DNA of 7,347 nucleotides from positions 1 to 7,347 of the forward strand of contig JAJTIB010000033.1 of NCBI GenBank assembly GCA_021300075.1. Reading direction: 5' to 3'. A model generated the notes under the pieces. It saw nothing but the letters and a program-made list of their open reading frames with translations, made no database searches and had not been told where the DNA came from. Source of the stretch: Rickettsiales bacterium (GTDB lineage Bacteria; Pseudomonadota; Alphaproteobacteria; Rickettsiales; UBA3002). Positions 5,880 through 7,347 of this stretch are shown here, in pieces (the first letter of the stretch is position 1; the number at the start of each line of letters is the position of its first letter). A program made the position numbers and the translations under genes.

Positions 5880-6014
5880 TGCGTAGGCCGAAGGCCGAGC
5901 CGCGAGCGCAGCGAAGCGAGGGGGTGTGGGGTGGCAACAGCCCTGAGCCACGCTCAGTGAGGCGCAGCCGAGATGAGCATCAAACAATCTGCTGCCCCCA
6001 CCGTCGCGTAACGA
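5880..6014. other. GC-rich structured intergenic block, possible repeat or small RNA
   Basis: No coding region is supported here. The block contains GGCC-GAA-GGCC (5886-5896), a purine-rich CGAGCGCAGCGAAGCGAG run (5903-5920), a tight hairpin CTGAGC-CAC-GCTCAG (5943-5957), and a long-range pairing of GTGGGG (5926-5931) with CCCCAC (5996-6001). The long-range stem extends inward through shorter matches (CA/TG and CAG/CTG), so 5926-6001 could fold as one closed domain enclosing the small hairpin. CGCGTAACGA (6005-6014) is the reverse complement of a 10-base stretch in copy A (3036-3045). No signature of SRP RNA, RNase P RNA or tmRNA was recognised. It could be a dispersed repeat or a small RNA. 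Confidence 0.35.
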
Positions 6015-6043
6015 CATTATAAAATCCTACTCGTTCACGAGTA
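6015..6043 (-). terminator. Weak terminator-like hairpin overlapping the stop of the 105-residue protein gene
   Basis: On the minus strand TACTCGT and ACGAGTA (6043-6037 and 6034-6028) form a 7-bp stem with a 2-base loop, followed by GGATTTTATAATG. The hairpin includes the last codons and the TAG stop. The stem is short and the T run is only four, so termination strength is doubtful. Confidence 0.3.
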
Positions 6044-6344
6044 AGAGGATATTGGGCGGCAAGCGGTTGGTCTGGGCACGCTGAGCGCTGGTCGATTGGC
6101 GCTCAAGTGCTGCCTGTGCATTAGCTTCATCGAGCACCCTCACATCCGCCTCATCCAGCCTGTTGCGTGCGGCTTCCTGATTCTGGCGCACCGTCTCAGC
6201 GACCGCGAGGGTACGACCATCCACTTGCGTTGCTTCTTCGCGCCCGTCAATTGCTGAAGTTGCCGATTCCACAACGCGGCTGCGCTGTGCGTCCTGCGGA
6301 CGTATGCCTCCCCCTCCCGGGGGTATGATGGGTGTTATGGCCAT
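6027..6344 (-). CDS. Small hypothetical protein, 105 residues
   Basis: I do not recognise this protein. It begins with a proline/glycine-rich segment (MAITPIIPPGGGGIRPQDAQ), continues with a polar Ala/Arg/Gln/Glu-rich stretch (about 18-93) likely to be helical and possibly coiled coil, and ends in a short hydrophobic tail, PPNILLLVNE. There is no signal peptide, transmembrane segment or cysteine. The ATG at 6344 has a GGAG about 12 bases upstream and an AGG only two bases upstream, a mediocre ribosome binding site. The frame is open throughout, and the low-complexity but non-repetitive composition looks protein-like. It is divergent from the YggT-family gene, and its promoter would lie in the shared 6345-6511 gap. 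It could be a structural or secretion-associated small protein, but nothing in the sequence decides this. Confidence 0.6.
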   Translation of the reverse strand: MAITPIIPPGGGGIRPQDAQRSRVVESATSAIDGREEATQVDGRTLAVAETVRQNQEAARNRLDEADVRVLDEANAQAALERQSTSAQRAQTNRLPPNILLLVNE

Positions 6345-6511
6345 AACCTAGCTCCATGTCTTCAGCTTACATGCTGAAATCTGTGAAACGGGGTTCTTTG
6401 CCCCCTTGCCGCCACCATTGCCGGAGGCGCAAATCTGGATTGGTATGTACTTGCATCCAAGATTCGGTTCGTATTATATGCCGCAAGATTCACCTTGACA
6501 AGGAAAATGCC
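6345..6511. promoter_or_regulatory. Divergent control region of the 105-residue protein and yggT-like genes
   Basis: A 167-base gap between divergent starts. For the rightward gene, TTGCAT (6451-6456) and TATATG (6475-6480) with 18 bases between are a plausible sigma70-type promoter. A short hairpin GGGG-TTCTTTG-CCCC is visible near 6391-6405. CCTTG-A-CAAGG (6493-6503) is an inverted repeat whose right half contains the AAGGA ribosome binding site of the rightward gene; folded, it could mask that site. No clear promoter was found for the leftward gene. Confidence 0.35.
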
Positions 6512-6811
6512 ATGCTAAACCCCTTCATCAATCTAATCGGGAATCTTATTTCCCTTATAAATCTAACGCTTATTGTCTGGCTTATTCTAAGTCTGCTGCT
6601 GCAGTTTGACATCATCAACCGCCAGAATCAGTTGATTCAGCGCATTTTTTCCACCCTGCAAATGCTTGTCGAGCCGATGCTGCGCCCTATCCGTCGCATT
6701 CTCGCCAGAATTCTGCCCAATCTGGGCGGAATTGACCTAAGCCCCATCGCGCTCATCCTGCTGCTGCATTTCCTAAGCGATGCGCTTTATAGCTGGTTTT
6801 ACAGCATTTAA
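6512..6811 (+). CDS. YggT-family integral membrane protein
   Basis: A 99-residue membrane protein of the YggT family (the family of E. coli YggT and of YlmG, found near cell-division or proC-linked genes elsewhere). It has two hydrophobic segments, about residues 9-32 (LIGNLISLINLTLIVWLILSLLL) and 76-98 (LSPIALILLLHFLSDALYSWFYS). They are separated by an amphipathic stretch with the family-like VEPMLRPIRRILPNLGGIDLSPI pattern (about 53-80, here with an extra ARI). The ATG at 6512 is chosen because AAGGA (6500-6504) sits upstream at good spacing and the homology starts here; the same frame is open back to 6356 but that part has no membrane or family features. The exact role of the family is unsettled; osmotic tolerance and membrane organisation have been suggested. 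It ends ten bases before the converging purU stop. Confidence 0.88.
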   Translation: MLNPFINLIGNLISLINLTLIVWLILSLLLQFDIINRQNQLIQRIFSTLQMLVEPMLRPIRRILARILPNLGGIDLSPIALILLLHFLSDALYSWFYSI

Positions 6812-6821
6812 AGAACGCGGC

Positions 6822-7347
6822 CTACTTAAATACCACGGTTTTCACTCCATTAAGCAGCACGCGGTGCTCGAGATGGTACTTAAGGGCGCGGGCGAGCACG
6901 CGCGCTTCGATGTCATGGCCAATGGCCGCCAGATCTTCGGGTGACTGGCTGTGGTCCACCCGCTCGACCTCCTGCTCGATAATGGGGCCTTCATCCAGCG
7001 CATCGGTGACATAATGCGCTGTCGCGCCGATGATTTTCACCCCGCGCGCATAGGCCTGATGGTAGGGCTTCGCGCCCTTAAAGCTCGGCAGGAATGAATG
7101 ATGGATGTTAATCGCCCGGCCACTCACTGCTGCTGAAAGCGCGGGCGAGAGAATCTGCATATAGCGCGCGAGCACCACTGTTTCGATCTTTTCTTCTTCG
7201 ATGAGAGCGAGAATTTTCTTCTCCTGCGTCGCTTTACTCGCTGCATCCACCGGCAAATAATGAAAGTCCAACCCATGCCATTCGACCAGCGCCCGCGCAT
7301 CCTCGTGATTGGAAATGACCGCCGGAATCTCCACTGGCAACAGGCCG
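6822..7347 (-). CDS. purU: Formyltetrahydrofolate deformylase PurU, C-terminal catalytic part
   Basis: Hydrolyses 10-formyl-tetrahydrofolate to formate and tetrahydrofolate, balancing one-carbon pools and supplying formate for purine synthesis. About 175 residues are present; the N-terminal ACT domain and the first part of the formyltransferase domain lie beyond the right edge. The visible start, LPVEIPAVISNHEDARALVEWHG, is the usual junction into the catalytic domain, so a TTG at 7340 is an internal leucine codon and not the real start. Catalytic residues of the formyltransferase fold are visible: Asn and His in INIHHSFLPSFKGAKPYHQA, and Asp in VTDALDEGPIIEQ. The C-terminus LEHRVLLNGVKTVVF is typical of the family. 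It converges on the YggT-family gene with only ten bases between stops and no intrinsic terminator in the gap. Confidence 0.95.
   Translation of the reverse strand, partial: GLLPVEIPAVISNHEDARALVEWHGLDFHYLPVDAASKATQEKKILALIEEEKIETVVLARYMQILSPALSAAVSGRAINIHHSFLPSFKGAKPYHQAYARGVKIIGATAHYVTDALDEGPIIEQEVERVDHSQSPEDLAAIGHDIEARVLARALKYHLEHRVLLNGVKTVVFK

Noticed and set aside
5880..6014. SRP RNA, RNase P RNA, 6S RNA or tmRNA in the gltA downstream region
   Set aside because: None of the conserved sequence signatures of these RNAs could be found; only generic hairpin potential is seen.
5786..6022. A 78-residue rightward reading frame after gltA
   Set aside because: It starts in the hairpin of repeat copy B and runs through the GC-rich structured block; it has no ribosome binding site and an Arg-rich composition produced by repeat sequence.
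6356..6511. Extended N-terminus of the YggT-family protein
   Set aside because: The extra residues are Cys/Arg-rich with no family similarity, and a good ribosome binding site precedes the ATG at 6512.
7338..7340. TTG at 7340 as the purU start
   Set aside because: The preceding codons continue the family pattern into LPVEIPAV, the ACT domain is missing, and the frame runs off the window edge, so the gene is truncated by the window rather than short.

Overview
The window reads as bacterial chromosomal DNA, most likely from an alphaproteobacterium. The evidence is the linkage of a lysC-type aspartokinase to ptsP, together with mutY, gltA, a YggT-family protein and purU. The species cannot be named. 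The abundance of small palindromic elements, one of them inside a reading frame, recalls host-associated or small-genome alphaproteobacteria, but that is inference. No rRNA, tRNA, CRISPR array, transposase or phage gene was seen.

Layout. Positions 1-2966 form a leftward operon: lysC (aspartokinase), then a FabK/nitronate-monooxygenase-type flavoprotein whose start codon overlaps the lysC stop, then ptsP (nitrogen-PTS enzyme I), which runs off the left edge. A divergent control region at 2967-3138 holds the lysC promoter and one copy of a composite palindromic repeat. Rightward from there come mutY (adenine DNA glycosylase) and gltA (citrate synthase). gltA has its own likely promoter, a strong ribosome binding site and an unusual basic N-terminal tail. 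Positions 5724-6026 contain no gene but are dense in structure: a second copy of the composite repeat, a further inverted repeat and a GC-rich foldable block. After that come a leftward 105-residue protein of unknown function, a rightward YggT-family membrane protein, and the 3' part of leftward purU, which runs off the right edge.

How the genes relate. They are mostly housekeeping functions: the aspartate pathway, PTS phosphorelay, possible fatty-acid reduction, oxidative DNA repair, TCA-cycle entry and one-carbon metabolism. No new multi-gene system is visible. The unusual content lies between and inside the genes: (1) a two-copy, two-hairpin repeat whose stems keep pairing while their sequence changes; (2) a 67-base palindromic element read through in frame inside mutY; (3) a glutamate where MutY normally has its catalytic aspartate; (4) a lysine-rich tail on citrate synthase; (5) a possibly leaderless lysC transcript whose -35 box lies against the repeat.
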